From Ottelia alismoides (lineage: Eukaryota; Streptophyta; Magnoliopsida; Alismatales; Hydrocharitaceae), in the NCBI GenBank assembly GCA_037367405.1, contig JAZKJV010000682.1, forward strand, positions 852,501-916,500: a DNA stretch of 64,000 bases, given 5' to 3'. A model generated the notes under the pieces. It was given only the letters and a program-made list of their open reading frames with translations, was not told the DNA's origin and searched no databases. Of the stretch, positions 24,341 through 36,530 are shown one piece after another. How positions within the stretch are numbered: position 1 is the first letter of the stretch; every line of letters starts with the position of its first letter. The translations under genes and the position numbers were made by a program.

Positions 24341-24842
24341 CGTCTATACTGGCATACAAGAAGATGGTTGTGGGTGTAAACTCATTCCACAACCTCTTCC
24401 ATTCTTTTGGAGAGTCCTTTGAATAACTAGGGTATTGCTAGGGTTTCACGTCACACCCTAGGTACCCACAACTTCACGAAACGGCAAGGACACGTGAACA
24501 CACCAAGGCACCAAATCACGTGCACCAAAGCACTCACCCGAAGAGAGGAGCGATCGATGAAATCAGGGATGGACAAGTGCGTAGCTGGGCTAGGCAGCAC
24601 AAGCGACGATCAGAATGGCCGAAACGACCAGGAAGCACAGACGGCACTGGGCTAGCCGTGTCTTGCGAATGGGAATACGAGCGGCATTGGGCTCGTTTCC
24701 TGAGGTGAGGACGGGTGGCACGTAGCTTGAGGTGGTCACGGGTGGCTTGTAGCTCGAGGTGAGGGCGGCAGTCAGCACGGGTGGGCGGCTAGGGTTTGGT
24801 GGGGGTAGGATTCTAGGGCACAAGCTTCGGTCTAGGACCATC

Positions 24843-24854
24843 GCTCTGATACTA
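24843..24854 (-). promoter_or_regulatory. Primer-binding site of copia C (tRNA-iMet type)
   Basis: TAGTATCAGAGC on the minus strand, immediately next to the 5' LTR; the consensus plant iMet site is TGGTATCAGAGC. Confidence 0.85.
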
Positions 24855-25003
24855 TGTTGAGGGAAAAAGAAAAGTTGTATTCCATCTAACCCCTAGATCT
24901 CTCTTATATAGGAGAAAAGCTCTGAGCATAAATTACATAAACAGGACAATATAAATAAACAATATGAAAGAGAACATAATAACATAAATATCTTAATGGT
25001 TCT

Positions 25004-25750
25004 CATATTTCTCTTCTCGCCATCTTCCTCCTACACTTATCCCCCCTGTCTACTCTCATTTATTATACGCTCACCCTCCCAATTGGCTCCTCTAGTGTCA
25101 AGACACTGTTAACTATAGGTATCATTAGAACTCCTGATTGGTAGCTGTTTTTACTGGAGTATTAGCAACAAGGACTAAGGACGGTGATGGGAAGTTATTG
25201 TGGCTAGAGTATTAGCCAGCAAGTGGTGTTTGATAGAGGTTTGATGATGGGGGATGGGTGATTATAAAAGAACGAGATGGAAAAAAAGGTTATAGATAGT
25301 AAACTATAGTGTGGAGTGCGGAGCTCAATTTGGGGTGTTGAGAGTATGCTGTCTTTTAATTGGCAAGGGTGTATCATGTGGATTTTGAATTGGTCTAACA
25401 TGAGGATGTATGAATTGAAATATGAGGAGGATCAAGAATGATTCAATGTGGAGTCGCGAAATAGGACTAAAAAATTAGGGATTTTTTTTTATCAATTAGG
25501 GTTTTCCATCATTTGATTAGAATCTAATTAAATTAGGGTTAATGTTTAATTTTATTCCTTTCCAATTGTGTTTGTTACAATTCCTATTTTTATTTAAACA
25601 ATGATATTGCCTGAGATATCCAATTAATTAGTTATTTGGCGAGAGATTTTTTAAGAGTCAATCAAGATTTAGATTTGATTTTAGTTTTTATCCCTTTTCT
25701 ATATTTATAATTCCATCCCTCCTATATAAATGGGTTACATATTATATCAG
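25004..25750 (+). other. PAT intron 1, unrecognised stretch
   Basis: AT-rich intron sequence after copia C. No ORF or repeat family identified. Confidence 0.45.
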
Positions 25751-25751
25751 A

Positions 25752-26700
25752 ATGGAGTTGATCACTCGGAATGTTTGGGGCTTGGGTAACCCTAAGACGA
25801 GTGCGACTATTGGGGGTCAATTGGGATCTTGGCAAGCAAAGGTGATGCTCATGTTGGAGATAAAGTTGGGAGGTTGGGTCGACGTGCTTTGGAGGTCTGT
25901 TTGTTGTACAATGCTATCGAACTTTAGGGCAATGAACTCAATTGGGAGCTCTTGAGAAATGATTAGTAGGTGGATTGGTGATTGATTCATGCGTGAGGAC
26001 AGGGTCTTTAGTGGCGGTCCGATGGAGTGCATATGATATGCTCCTTACGTTTACATATGTTTGTAAACCTATCGTGGCTCACGACATGGGGAGATTTCAG
26101 AGGATTCGAGTCATGTCAATTTGAGTTTCCTGCTTATTTCTTGGATTGTAAGTGGTGATTTCAAGGTTACCCTACTGTGAAATACATGGCGTGGCATTTG
26201 GATTTGGAGAGTTCAAGACAGTGGTAGAGGAGCTTGAGTTATAGGTGATGGATGCTATTGACTATTGGTTTACATGGCAAAACTCTTCCTTTAAGTCACA
26301 TATTGATCATATTTTGGTGTCGATCGAGACACTAGAGTTCTTTCTAGATTGCATTTGTCAAGGCTTTGTCAAGGTCCTAGTAGAATCATGCTCCCTTGGT
26401 TGGGACATAAGAAAGGGCCTCTACTCTTTCTATGTGCCCCGCTCCTTAGTCCTCTGACTGAGACTCCCCCAGCTAAGTAGCTTCTCATATACTGGATGGT
26501 CCCAGACTGAGTCTAACTAGGCTAGTTCAGGCCCACAAAGGTCTGAACTTTGACCATTCAAATATAGTCATTTTTTATTTGAGGCTTTGGTGCTGAAGAA
26601 GGCCGCTCAAAAGATTCCTGACTCTCATATATCTCCTGTTGGAGGAGCGATAGTGAGCATGTAGCAACAACTGCAAACGTTCTCATGTTAGGAGTTGGTT
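25752..26700 (+). pseudogene. L1-type LINE endonuclease remnant
   Basis: Starts with the endonuclease N-terminus ITRNVWGLGNPKTSATI and later has YWFTWQNSSFKSHIDHILVS, the block typical of L1 apurinic endonuclease just before the linker. Frames are broken. No RT follows before gypsy E at 26790. The L1 RT remnant at 33850 could be its continuation, but this is not proven. Confidence 0.75.
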
Positions 26701-26789
26701 AGCTTATGTCTACGGTTGTTATTCCTTATCAACAGAAGCATGCTTTAGGATCAAAAGACGACCTCAACACAAGTCCTCTTCTTCCTCCT

Positions 26790-29700
26790 TGTGAACCCCT
26801 CAGGATCCGGGTACCCGTTTACGCGCAATTCGCAAGAATTCATTCATGTTTAATCGCACAAGTCGCAAAAATACAGGAAAATTTTTTTTTCGCAACTATG
26901 ACATTCATTCTCAATACATGACCACAAGTAAAAGAGACAATATGGCACCAAAATTCTTTTCATTAATATTCATATCCATTTACAACATGTACAAGCATAT
27001 TCCATGTTACAACATATATCCCAAAATGTGATACAAAAGAGATAACATTTACATCATTATCTGGATAAAAACTGAGACAAAGTAATTCATACCGTCGGGT
27101 ATAAACTCTGTCTCCAGGAAGCATGTATAGCTACTGAGCTGCAGGCTGTTTGCCTGCCAAACATGTTAGGAAAGAAAAGGCGTCAGCGGTTGCTGGTACC
27201 TCCCAAAAACTTATATAAAATAACATGCATTTATTATTTACAAAAGAAAGCAAGTAGAGAGGCGAGAACAACTCAAATTAAACTTTATTTCTACTTTGCA
27301 ATAAAAAAGGTTTTTCAGGCTACTTGTAAGCATCTCAAATGTTTGTCCCATACCCCGGCATTCCCCACATGTGACATATTTTATAGTACTTGAGTATTCA
27401 TGAGTATCTGAGTGTAAGCACATATCTATTCATAGATCACGTTGTTGAGTGATAATGGAAAAGTTATGATCGGAAAGATCTATTAATTTATTTAAATCAT
27501 TGGGTAGAGAGAATGGTCATTTCCTACTAACCCTAACTGTTGATCGTAACTTCTCAACTCTTAATTCCAATGTTTCAGATACAACTCCAGATGGTGTGGA
27601 TGCAGATATGGATGATCTAGATGTAGAATCGCCATGTCTGTTGGCGAAGTAACTCAAGCGGTGAAGAAGCCTACAAATGGGCTCTTCCGTCTCGCCCTCT
27701 AATTGGAAGCGCGGTCCAATAGAGGGATAGGTCTACTTCCCAACTACGCCACTGAGACGGGTGAGAGTGACTCCCTAGAAAAGTCGCTCTAGAAAAACAG
27801 CCCGACTAGTATGGGCAACCGAGCTCGTACGTAAAGCTGAACAAACCAGGATCCCCCGCCTGGGCATCCTAAAACAGGGTCAGCGGAACTGGTCTAAAGT
27901 CTGGATCCCAACGAGGCGTAAAAACACTGCGAGCTCGCGTAAAAACCGTGTAAAAGACTGGAATCCTAGACCCGCACACTTGGCGGCCGCTGCCCTAACT
28001 GGACTTCCTTTCCTCCGTCCAGGTGAGAGTCACCGCGCTCTCGCACGGGCTGGTGTAGAAGTCACCAAGACCGGCACATTATATTATTGATTATTCAACA
28101 TCCTTACTTTCCCGACCACTTAATTCTTTCTCAATCTTTGACTGTACATATCTTTGTCTTTTAGTCGACGATCTATTTGATATCATTGGATCTCAAACCC
28201 ATAGATATACCAATCCACATATCTATACCTTGGTGAACATATATAGTCGGTAAATTTTAGATATATAGATCGGACTGATCGATATTCATTGTTAAAGATC
28301 TCAATATCATAAAATTTCAAAGTGATATTAATTGCTTTCTTTTTACCCTGAAAATCTTAGGATTACTAAAAATTCTATGAATGTCATAAGTAGGATGATA
28401 AAAATTTGTAATCATTTTGGTCATTATTATCTGCATGATGTATCATAAAATTTTAGAAAGAGGACATAAGTCACAACTGGTGGTGTTGTCATACTTATGA
28501 GTCTTGGACCGAATAGCCCCCTAAGACATTGCACATTATCCAACTTCAAAGGTGAGAGTGACTCATCATATAATTGGTTTCAGCTAACTGGATAAAAAAA
28601 ATCCAGGAATTTGTATTCTATATTTTCTGACCAATTAAAATTTTATTATGCTCTAAATTCACTGAAATCACCTGCGATTCTAAAGACTAACATCTTCAAG
28701 TCAGCAAACCAAAATGCAATTATGTGAGGTGCTATCACACATGATCTGTCATATTTTCCCCAGGGTTTACCAAACAAATTCCTGTATAAAATTTTTACAA
28801 ATGTTATCTCGACTTTTGATTCCAGAGTTTAATGAACAAATATATAATTGATCCTGATTCACAACCATCTTCCATCCCTCCCAATAGACTTTCCCTTGGC
28901 ACCTTGCAGGGTCACAGACCTTGAATTATAATAGTAAAGTATGATAAAAAAAAAGTTCATCATTTATGTGATAAATGATATTATAGATATCTACTCCCAA
29001 TCAATACAAATATGCTCAACATAAGGACCAATGACTAAATAATAATTCAAGTTCCACATTTGATCCGATCTATTGCTGATCATATTGACTATGATAAGCC
29101 CAACAAACATGATAAAATCTTCTTATCCAAACATTCCGGAAAGGATGTAGCTAAAATTTTCAATATTGTAAAACAGTTTTAGTCTCCCGGATATAATACA
29201 AACATGATAAATCTTCTCATTCAACATTCCAGGAAGGATTCAGCTATAATATTAAAGGTTTTATAGCAGTTTTAGTCTCCTGGATATAATATTGAAAATT
29301 TATTCTTTTCTTTTATTATCGATAAACAGGACATAGATCTTGTTTTATATCCAAATACTTCATAGGATTATAAGAGAATACAATTTGCTAGAATGATCTA
29401 AGCTAAAAGAAATGGTTATATTTAACATGCAGATGGCATTATAAAAGAAAGCAATTGTTTGATCTCCTTCCATGTGAAAATTTCAAGTATTCACAAATAG
29501 CAACTGATCTGACAACACAAAAATTTCACCCAGGCAACAATATGACTTAAATGTGCTTGCATAGCAGCAGAAGAAGAGAATGGATTTGTACAAAAGATCA
29601 AGTAAAACTTTCATGCTTGGCAGCAAAGAGGAGGCTAAGGATTGTACCTTAAACTTGAAATTAGAGCATGCAAGAAGGATGAGATGGAGGCTTCCAGCAG

Positions 29701-30551
29701 CTTCTGCTTGGCAGAATTTGGAGCTACAATTCTTGCTAAGGCACCTGAAATCTACATGTAATTGCTTGGAAATGTCTTTGCTGGAAACCGAGGGAAAAAG
29801 AGAGAAAGGAGGAGAGGGTTTCGCTGGAATTGGAGGATGATTTCGGTGGAATATTGAAAGAAGGTATGAGGCTTTAAGGAGTTATAAATAAGGAAGGGAG
29901 AGGTTTGTTTAGTTGACATGTGGAGAAAGAATATGCCAAGTGGAATAAGAGGAGAAAGGAGAAGAAAAGCAAAAATGGGAAGAAAAAAAATAACTCACGG
30001 GTGTCTTGTTAACAGTAGCTGTCTGCTACTAAAAAAATTTATTTTCATTTTTATTTTTTTTATATAAAAACTCTTTATTTGGCATACTTAAAAATCTACC
30101 GTACGCGCACCTCGAGTGTCAGATTTCGGCGCGAAATATCTTGTTTAGATCGTCTCCGAACAACGGTCAATATGAGTACCATATTGATATACTTCCGATC
30201 GAGTTTTGAACCCCCGAAATTTTTGTGATACGGTTTCGGTTTGAGGTTAAATTTTACGATTTAAAAATATCAAACGACCTCCGATTGACGAACGGTCGAT
30301 TCCGTTGGTCTTGTATCGTCGAATCGGATCTAATGACGGTCTCGGTTCGTTTTGCGGTTTCCGAATTTGCGTCGCGGCTTTTTCACGGCACGCATTACGA
30401 ATTGACCGATTTTTGGTCGATTTCACCCGAACAACTTTTGATTCACGATTAATTGATCGTTTTAAGTTGTTTAGTATTGACCGACAACGTTTTTGGGTTC
30501 ATTAGACCCAAAATCGGACGAGTTCGGGTTGGTTAGAATATGGATGTTACA
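26790..30551 (-). repeat. 3' LTR of gypsy E, ~3.76 kb
   Basis: Mostly AT-rich, with a GC-rich block at 27640-28080. A TATA-like CTTATTTATAAC lies near 29881-29892 on the minus strand, followed by transcribed-looking C/T-rich sequence. It contains an internal ~100-bp tandem duplication (29107-29297). The first 456 bp of the LTR (30096-30551) recur at 31388-31843 with only about three differences. Confidence 0.8.
29107..29297. repeat. ~95-bp tandem duplication inside the gypsy E LTR
   Basis: Two diverged copies each contain ACATGATAAA, CATTCC-GGAAGGAT and CAGTTTTAGTCTCC-GGATATAAT in the same order. Confidence 0.75.
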
Positions 30552-30721
30552 ATTATAAAAACCTCAAAGGGAGTCTCGTCCTCGAGACTCGAGTTAAGGC
30601 TATTAGGTGTCTTGTTTGAATTTCATATGTTCATAAAAACCTCAAAGGGTTTTGAACTCATAAAAATCTCAAAGAGAAAACAAGCCATATATTAATCATG
30701 TATTAATTACAAAAGCTTGTT

Positions 30722-31227
30722 TTGATGCTTACATCAGAAAAGCTGCGGGTATCGTGCCCGCATGTCGGCTTCGGTCTCCCACGTCGCTTCCTTGACACCA
30801 TGTCGGTGCCACAACACCTTAACCAATGGAATCTCCTTGCTGCGAAGCTTCTTCACAACACGGTCAAGTATCTTGACTGGCTTCTCCTCATAAGTCAGAT
30901 CTGGTTCTACGTCGAGGTTCTCACAATTGATGATGTGCTGAGGGTCGTGCACATATTTCCTCAGGTTGGATATATAGAAGACATCATGGATAGCTGAAAG
31001 ATGTGGAGGAAGAGCTACTCGGTAAGCAACCTTCCCTACTCTAGCCAGAATCTCGAATGGTCCAACAAATCGTGGCGCCAACTTGCCACGAACACCGAAT
31101 CTCTGCACTCCCTTCATGAGAGATACACGAAGAAATACCCAATCTCCCACCTGGAACTCCAAATCTCTTCTCCGACGGTCTGCATAGCTCTTCTGGCGGC
31201 TTTGGATGTCCGATTTGATCCTCTCGC
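30722..31227 (-). pseudogene. Gypsy E integrase C-terminal fragment
   Basis: 142 codons from 31162 down to 30734. It shows FQVGDWVFLRVSLMKGV, KLAPRFVGPFEIL, HDVFYISNLRKY and EATWE, the GPF/chromo-like tail of chromovirus integrases. The catalytic core is absent: sequence to the right of about 31228 switches to LTR-derived DNA, so this is a deletion remnant. Confidence 0.88.
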
Positions 31228-31843
31228 AATATTGATATACTTCCGATCGGGTTTGGATGTCCGAAGTTTTCGAGATACGGTTTTGGTTTGCGGTTAAATT
31301 TTACGGTTTTAAAATAGCAAACGACCTCCGATTGACGAATGGTCAATTCCGTTGGTCTCGTTTTGTCAAATCGGATCTCATGACAGTCTACCGTACGCGC
31401 ACCTCGAGTGTCAGATTTCGGCGCGAAATATCTTGTTTAGATCGTCTCCGAACAACGGTCAATATGAGTACCATATTGATATACTTCCGATCGAGTTTTG
31501 AACCCCCGAAATTTTTGTGATACGGTTTCGGTTTGAGGTTAAATTTTACGATTTAAAAATATCAAACGACCTCCGATTGACGAACGGTCGATTCCGTTGG
31601 TCTTGTATCGTCGGATCGGATCTAATGACGGTCTCGGTTCGTTTTGCGGTTTCCGAATTTGCGTCGCGGCTTTTTGACGGCACGCATTACGAATTGACCG
31701 ATTTTTGGTCGATTTCACCCGAACAACTTTTGATTCACGATTAATTGATCGTTTAAAGTTGTTTAGTATTGACCGACAACGTTTTTGGGTTCATTAGACC
31801 CAAAATCGGACGAGTTCGGGTTGGTTAGAATATGGATGTTACA
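31228..31843 (-). repeat. Rearranged 5' LTR scraps of gypsy E
   Basis: 31388-31843 is an almost identical copy of 30096-30551. 31228-31387 is a more diverged copy of part of the same stretch, joined head to tail at TCTACCG. Recombination between different LTR copies is the simplest explanation. Confidence 0.8.
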
Positions 31844-31899
31844 CTCCTCTATGCTCCGTTTCAAGTTGTTGGATGAGGATTCGAACAAGAAACATAGGG

Positions 31900-32127
31900 T
31901 GGAGATGCTGTGTGTGAATCACTCACATATTCTTCTGAATTATATGTACCCGCAAGATTAATTTGGAAAACCAGCAGAGATATGCAAGAACAAACCGTAT
32001 TTATTGGAAACATTCCTCTAATGAGTTCCCTGGGAACCTTAGTAAATGGAATATACCGAGTTGTGGTTAATCAAATATTGCAATGCCCAGGCATCTACTA
32101 CCATTCAGAATTAGACCATAATGGAAA
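31900..32127 (+). pseudogene. rpoB: Plastid rpoB fragment in nuclear DNA
   Basis: The frame opens at 31910 and reads [19 protein letters not shown], then [12 protein letters not shown] and [19 protein letters not shown]. This is the N-terminal part of the plastid RNA polymerase beta subunit, with some substitutions and a small in-frame deletion after LGT. Homology stops at about 32127. It is about 76 codons of a protein over 1000 residues, lying in a nuclear intron, so it has no function. It may have come directly from the plastid or through a mitochondrial genome that had already taken it up. Confidence 0.88.
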
Positions 32128-33840
32128 ACAAACGTCTGTTAACATTCCAGCATTCCTTCCCTATTCAAGGCCTATCCGAAAGAGAATCCAGTATCTCTTG
32201 GTCGTGAATATCTGAATAGGCCGAACCGGCCCCCCATAGATATCTTTGCATCGGAACAAAACAATTAGAATTAGGCTTGGTCAACTGGAACGTGTATTAT
32301 CCATATGCGGGATCCTCAATTGAGAAGATCCATGCCGAAGAGAAAGGTCTATCTAATAGTATCTGTTTTCTTGAGTTATCCAGTTAAACCGATGATTCGT
32401 TATTGGAGCAGATAACAACAACAACCAGCCATGCACATTTTGGATTTTCCGATGGATTTACATGGTTTCATTAATGGATATTGTTTGATATAACGAGTCA
32501 TAGGCTCTAGTTGTTCGTCGTTCAAGAATTCTTGTTTAGGCAGTTCATCATAGTATTTTGAATATCAAAGTGGAATTTGAGTCGAGGAATTGGTTATAGC
32601 CCCAGATAGATATCTGGATTGCCATTGTGGTAGTTGGCAGCCTGAAGGGAATTGATCGAGGTCTATTTCTCGTTCATTCTTCGAGGATATTAAGTAGCTG
32701 GAAAGATAGGACCAGGGAGGAGAGAAGCAAGAAAACCCCAGGAAAGTCTGACCAACCCACTACTCACTTCAAAAAGGAAATCTTACCCAGCCCTGTAAGC
32801 TGGCTTGCTTACGCATTTCCCTTGGAACAGAAAGAGAACTTCTTTGCTTATTCACCATCAGGCTAACCTCAGGACCCATACCCCTATGGTTCAACATCTC
32901 AGCCATCATTCATTCCCCTCAGTCGAAAGCAAGGAGATCCGGACCCACACAGTTTTGATGCAATAGGCCAGAAATATGACTCCCGAAAAAGCATGGGAGA
33001 GGTCGAAGTGCGTCATCAGAGGGCTGATTGATTCAACAGAAGTCTCAGATGCCCTAGCATCGACTTTCAACTAGTTAGCCATAGAGTGTCTGAACATGCT
33101 CAGCAGATAGACTGAAGAAGTACCAATCAAGCAAGGTCTTATTAAATATAGACAATCATTCCTCAGACTCAAAAGCAAAAATATGGTCAGAGGAGAAGAG
33201 AGACGTAGGGAAAGGAGAGGTTATAAACTCAGAGAATCCAAATGGATAGTCTGAGAGAGGGAAAGAAGACTGCATTATATATATTAGCTCTAGAATGATT
33301 CTCACTTTTTGTCTGGGAGATTTCATCCCCCATATATCATAGTGAATTTTCTGTGTATATATTTAAGGGTTGGCAGGAAGATTCCAAAAAACAAGGAACG
33401 CTAGTAGGATAAAGGCATGCTGCAGAGGGGCGGAGCTGCAGTAGAGGGTAGAAAGAAGACCTCATAGGGATACCAAGGATAGACATCTCTAAGTTACACA
33501 TCTGCACCCAAAAGCCCTAAGAAATGCATGGGAAAAAAGGGACCGCACTGCATCCGAAAAAGATACTGCTAAAGAGCTTCCCGACTATGGAGATCAAGGC
33601 TGTCAAGTAGCTTACACGTACATGGTTTGTTGTGGAAGGGTTGGTTTCTCCAATACCTATGACTGTGTAGATTGAAGATTCCTTTAGCCTCTTCTTTTGA
33701 AGAGACTTTCCTGAGATTTGAATTACTTGGATAAAAAGATATGTCATGACCACATCTTACTTGTTGCTGATTAATTATTGTCATCATGTTGACTTTTTTT
33801 AGCCGTAAAGGGGAGTTAAACATGATTGCCCACTTGAATC
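32128..33840. other. Unidentified sequence after the rpoB fragment
   Basis: Base composition and short ORFs (for example 32627-32866) look unlike the surrounding LINE and LTR DNA and could be mitochondrial or further organellar DNA, but I recognise no organelle gene in it. An AT-rich stretch near 33250-33400 could be part of an LTR. Confidence 0.3.
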
Positions 33841-33849
33841 ACTGATGTT

Positions 33850-34740
33850 TGTCATTGTGGCTGATGCTTCAACTGTTACAGTGGGTGAGACTGTTTAGAG
33901 TGGTGTTAGTGTTGGTTATGTTTTTAGTGATTTGTTAGTTTTGGTGTTACAAAATACTAATGATATGATCTTTATTAAATGTGGTACAGCTGAGGCTGTC
34001 AGATTTCTATGGTGGTTGAGTTTTTCGGGGAGTTTTCTGGTCATGAGGTCAATTATGAGAAGTATGATTTTGTTTGTTTTGGCTTAACCCAATTGGAAGC
34101 TGTAGATTTTGAGCATGCTGTGCTACTCCTCGTGTAAGTCTGCCGCTCATATACCTAAGGGCATGTTTGGTTGCTTGGTTGGAGTAGGTTGGGGTAACCT
34201 GATTTGAATAGTAGCTGTTTGGAATGGTTATGAGTGTTGGAGAGGGTTGTAATAAAGAATGCGATGTGATGTCACTGTGATTTGTGATGGATTTCCAACC
34301 CAAAAAAAGAGAGGGGTAAACCGGGTTACCCCGGGGTAACCCGGTTACCAAACGAGCCCTTAGTGTTGCCTCTTGCTTATGACAATCATAGGCAGCTTGT
34401 CTGAATGCCTTGGTAGAGTATTTGGAATGTAAGCTTGTCGGTTGGAAGTTTTCATGTTTGTCACATGGTAGCTTCCTGGTGTTTCTCTAATATGTTTTGT
34501 CGTCTATTCCCATCTTCTTTATTTCTTCTCGTAAGCTACAAAGGAGGATTCTATCACATCTTTAGTCTGCCATTTGATTCAAAAAATCTTGAGTCTCCCA
34601 TGAGATGCTTCTTTTGGTCCATCTACCAGAGGAACAACTATCATTTTCCCTTGATCGATTGGGGGAATGGTTGAGGATGATGCTCTCTGGCTATTCAAGT
34701 TCAATGAAATAAACAGGTCCTAATTGGTAAGTGAGTGTTG
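33850..34740 (+). pseudogene. L1-type LINE RT remnant, split by a MITE
   Basis: Frames on both sides of the MITE at 34159 fit the region after the L1 RT core. Before it is a diverged GHEVNYEKYDFVCFG (compare SGLKVNxxKS). After it is CKLVGWKFSCLSHG and VLSSIPIFFISS (compare LxxWKxxxLSxGGRLxLIKxVLSSIP). Many stops. Related-looking but unassignable sequence runs to about 35560. Confidence 0.65.
34159..34359. mobile_element. PIF/Harbinger-like MITE
   Basis: Starts GGGCATGTTTGGTTGCTTGG and ends GGTTACCAAACGAGCCC. The flanks are TAA and TTA, a 3-bp TWA site. Longer (201 bp) than the other three copies. It interrupts the L1 RT remnant. Confidence 0.8.
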
Positions 34741-36061
34741 AGATTCTAGGAAGGGCGATGATATGCTTTGTCACATAATGTGATGTATTTATTGGGTTTC
34801 CACTGATATTGACCTTATAGTCGGATTGATTTGATCTTCGTCCAACTTATGCAGCCTATTATCTTTAGCATTACGCCTTTTTCTATGCCCAATGTTGGGT
34901 GATTGGAGGTTTTTTTATCTTTGGATGGACGACGTGTCCAAGGAAGAGGTGCTCTGACTTGTTTCCAAGGTTCTTTGCCCTAGCATTAAACATATGTCTG
35001 AGTGTTGTTGAGGCTTGGATCTACAGTTCTTTGGTGCCATTATTTGGTGCTAGTTTCTCAAAGCAGTGAGTACATGGCTTCCTGAAGCTTAGAGAGCTCC
35101 TCAACTCAATGGAGGGGCTTGATGTGGCCGTGAGTCCCGTGACCATTGGGTACCCGGTATGATGGGGATTTTCTCATTTAAGAAGGCATTGCTCATCCGA
35201 TTGACTTTGGTCATGGTGATTTGGCAAGGGAATACAGATTTATGTGTAGATCTAAGGTGCTATTGAAGGTGTCCTTACTGCTCGTAAGAGGGGGATGGGT
35301 GGGTAATAATGGCCAAAGTTGATAGATGCAAGATTGTGCATGAGACAGTGGTGACATGTTCAATGTGTTTGGGTGCTAGGTGGATTTCAAATGTGGGCTT
35401 TGGACATCCCTCAAAATCATGTACAATAGGTTCATAATGGTTGGGGGAAGTCTCTTGTGATCTCATTAGCCCTTTAGCTCACGCACAATGATGTTGTATT
35501 CCTGCGTGAAGGGTTTTATGTGGAGAATGTAATTGAGCATGCTAAGGTTCTCTCCAAGTCTTTATCCTTGTAACTTGGCTTTTGTGAGTATTAATATATA
35601 ACTTGTGATACACACTATATGACGTGTGTCCTTTCTTTTTAAGGAGGCTACTAGAATAGTAGTTTTGCATCATTGGGATTTTACTATTATGTAGCATCAA
35701 ATCTGAATAATAAAAGCTTTCCGTAGTGCTTTGAACTTGCTTTTTTGCATCAGAAATTCTTTCATGTCAAGAGCTCTTAGTCTCTCTACCTTAGCCTTAA
35801 AGGAGTTTGGTTCACTATTTTAGCTCCCGGAAATGCCATGATTCACTTCTTTTTTGTGCCTGAGTAAAAGGAGCATCAGATTTAGAAAAATTCTTAGAAT
35901 ATAGAAGATGTTCAATGCGGAAGGGGGCACTAGTTCAATAGAGGTGAGTCCCTCTTGATTGTAGGTGAGTCAATAATAGAATCAGTAGGGTGAATAAGTC
36001 ACTTTAATGCCAGAACCGGAAGCACCGGGGGTTCCATCATAATTGACCATTATTTGCACCT
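34741..36061. other. PAT intron 1, probable decayed LINE and unknown sequence
   Basis: Short broken frames around 34880-35270 vaguely resemble the 3' part of an L1 ORF2, but I cannot support a firm call. 35560-36060 holds nothing recognised. Confidence 0.35.
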
Positions 36062-36530
36062 TAATAGCAGACGTGCATGACGTTTTTCCGTCATGGTGGA
36101 AAATTTAACGACCTTTTTAGTTTGCAAATTAATCGCAAAAAATCTGCATTTGTGCATTTTGGTCCTTCAAAGGATGATGCATCAAAAAGAGATTGTTACT
36201 ATGGTTACAATATTGGCGAACTCTTGTTTTTGTTTTACTATTGGTTGCTTAGTCGATGATTGCATAACATGCACCAAAAGGAGATTGTTACTATGGTTAC
36301 ATGTCATATGACTTGTCCATCCTAATTTTGTAGTGTTTAGATTTCGCAATTTTGGAGTTCATACGCATTTATGCCTTTGCGGAGATTTTTGAAGGCAGCT
36401 TCCATTTACATATTAATCGCTTGAAATCCACATTTATGCCTTTTAGTCCTTCAGAAAAGATTGCTTGTGATTCTAGGTGTGCTTTGGGCACATACATAGG
36501 TGTTATGCCCAGATTAGGTTCGACATTGTT
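36062..36530 (+). pseudogene. Two short L1 RT fragments
   Basis: 36077-36259 reads LFSLQINRKKSAFVHFGPS, and 36352-36530 reads HLHINRLKSTFMPFSPSE with LGTYIGVMP. Both are the conserved SGLxIN-xxKS segment of plant L1 RT. They stand in the same orientation as two copies of the same protein region, so they come from two elements or a duplication. Confidence 0.6.

Larger units (their letters stand above)
19973..24998 (-). mobile_element. Ty1-copia element C, TSD GTTCT
   Basis: On the minus strand the LTR runs TGTTAAGATATT to CCCTCAACA. The copies are 19973-20117 (3' LTR) and 24855-24998 (5' LTR, last two bases mutated), about 90% alike by eye. GTTCT flanks both sides (19968-19972 and 24999-25003). 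The primer site TAGTATCAGAGC (24843-24854) abuts the 5' LTR and matches the initiator-Met tRNA site at 11 of 12 positions. All pol domains are present but broken. It faces copia B of the same family, 383 bp away. Confidence 0.95.
26790..31843 (-). mobile_element. Ty3-gypsy element E (chromovirus/Del-Tekay-like), TSD CTCCT
   Basis: On the minus strand the LTR starts TGTAACATCC. The left copy (3' LTR) is 26790-30551 and begins TGTGAACCCC on the + strand. CTCCT flanks the element at 26785-26789 and 31844-31848. Inside, only the integrase C-terminus remains. The right side carries just 456 bp of 5' LTR start plus a diverged LTR scrap. The long LTR and the GACGAGACTCC tail before the LTR are typical of Del/Tekay chromoviruses. 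Most of gag-pol has been deleted. Confidence 0.88.

Noticed and set aside
16505..24998. One large inverted-repeat element instead of copia B and C
   Set aside because: Each has its own complete termini and its own exact TSD (TACAT, GTTCT), so they are separate insertions.
32627..32866. 79-codon ORF in possible organelle DNA
   Set aside because: No similarity to any plastid or mitochondrial protein that I can recall, and no flanking gene context.
35275..35466. Short minus-strand ORF
   Set aside because: Lies in probable decayed LINE sequence on the other strand; no motif.
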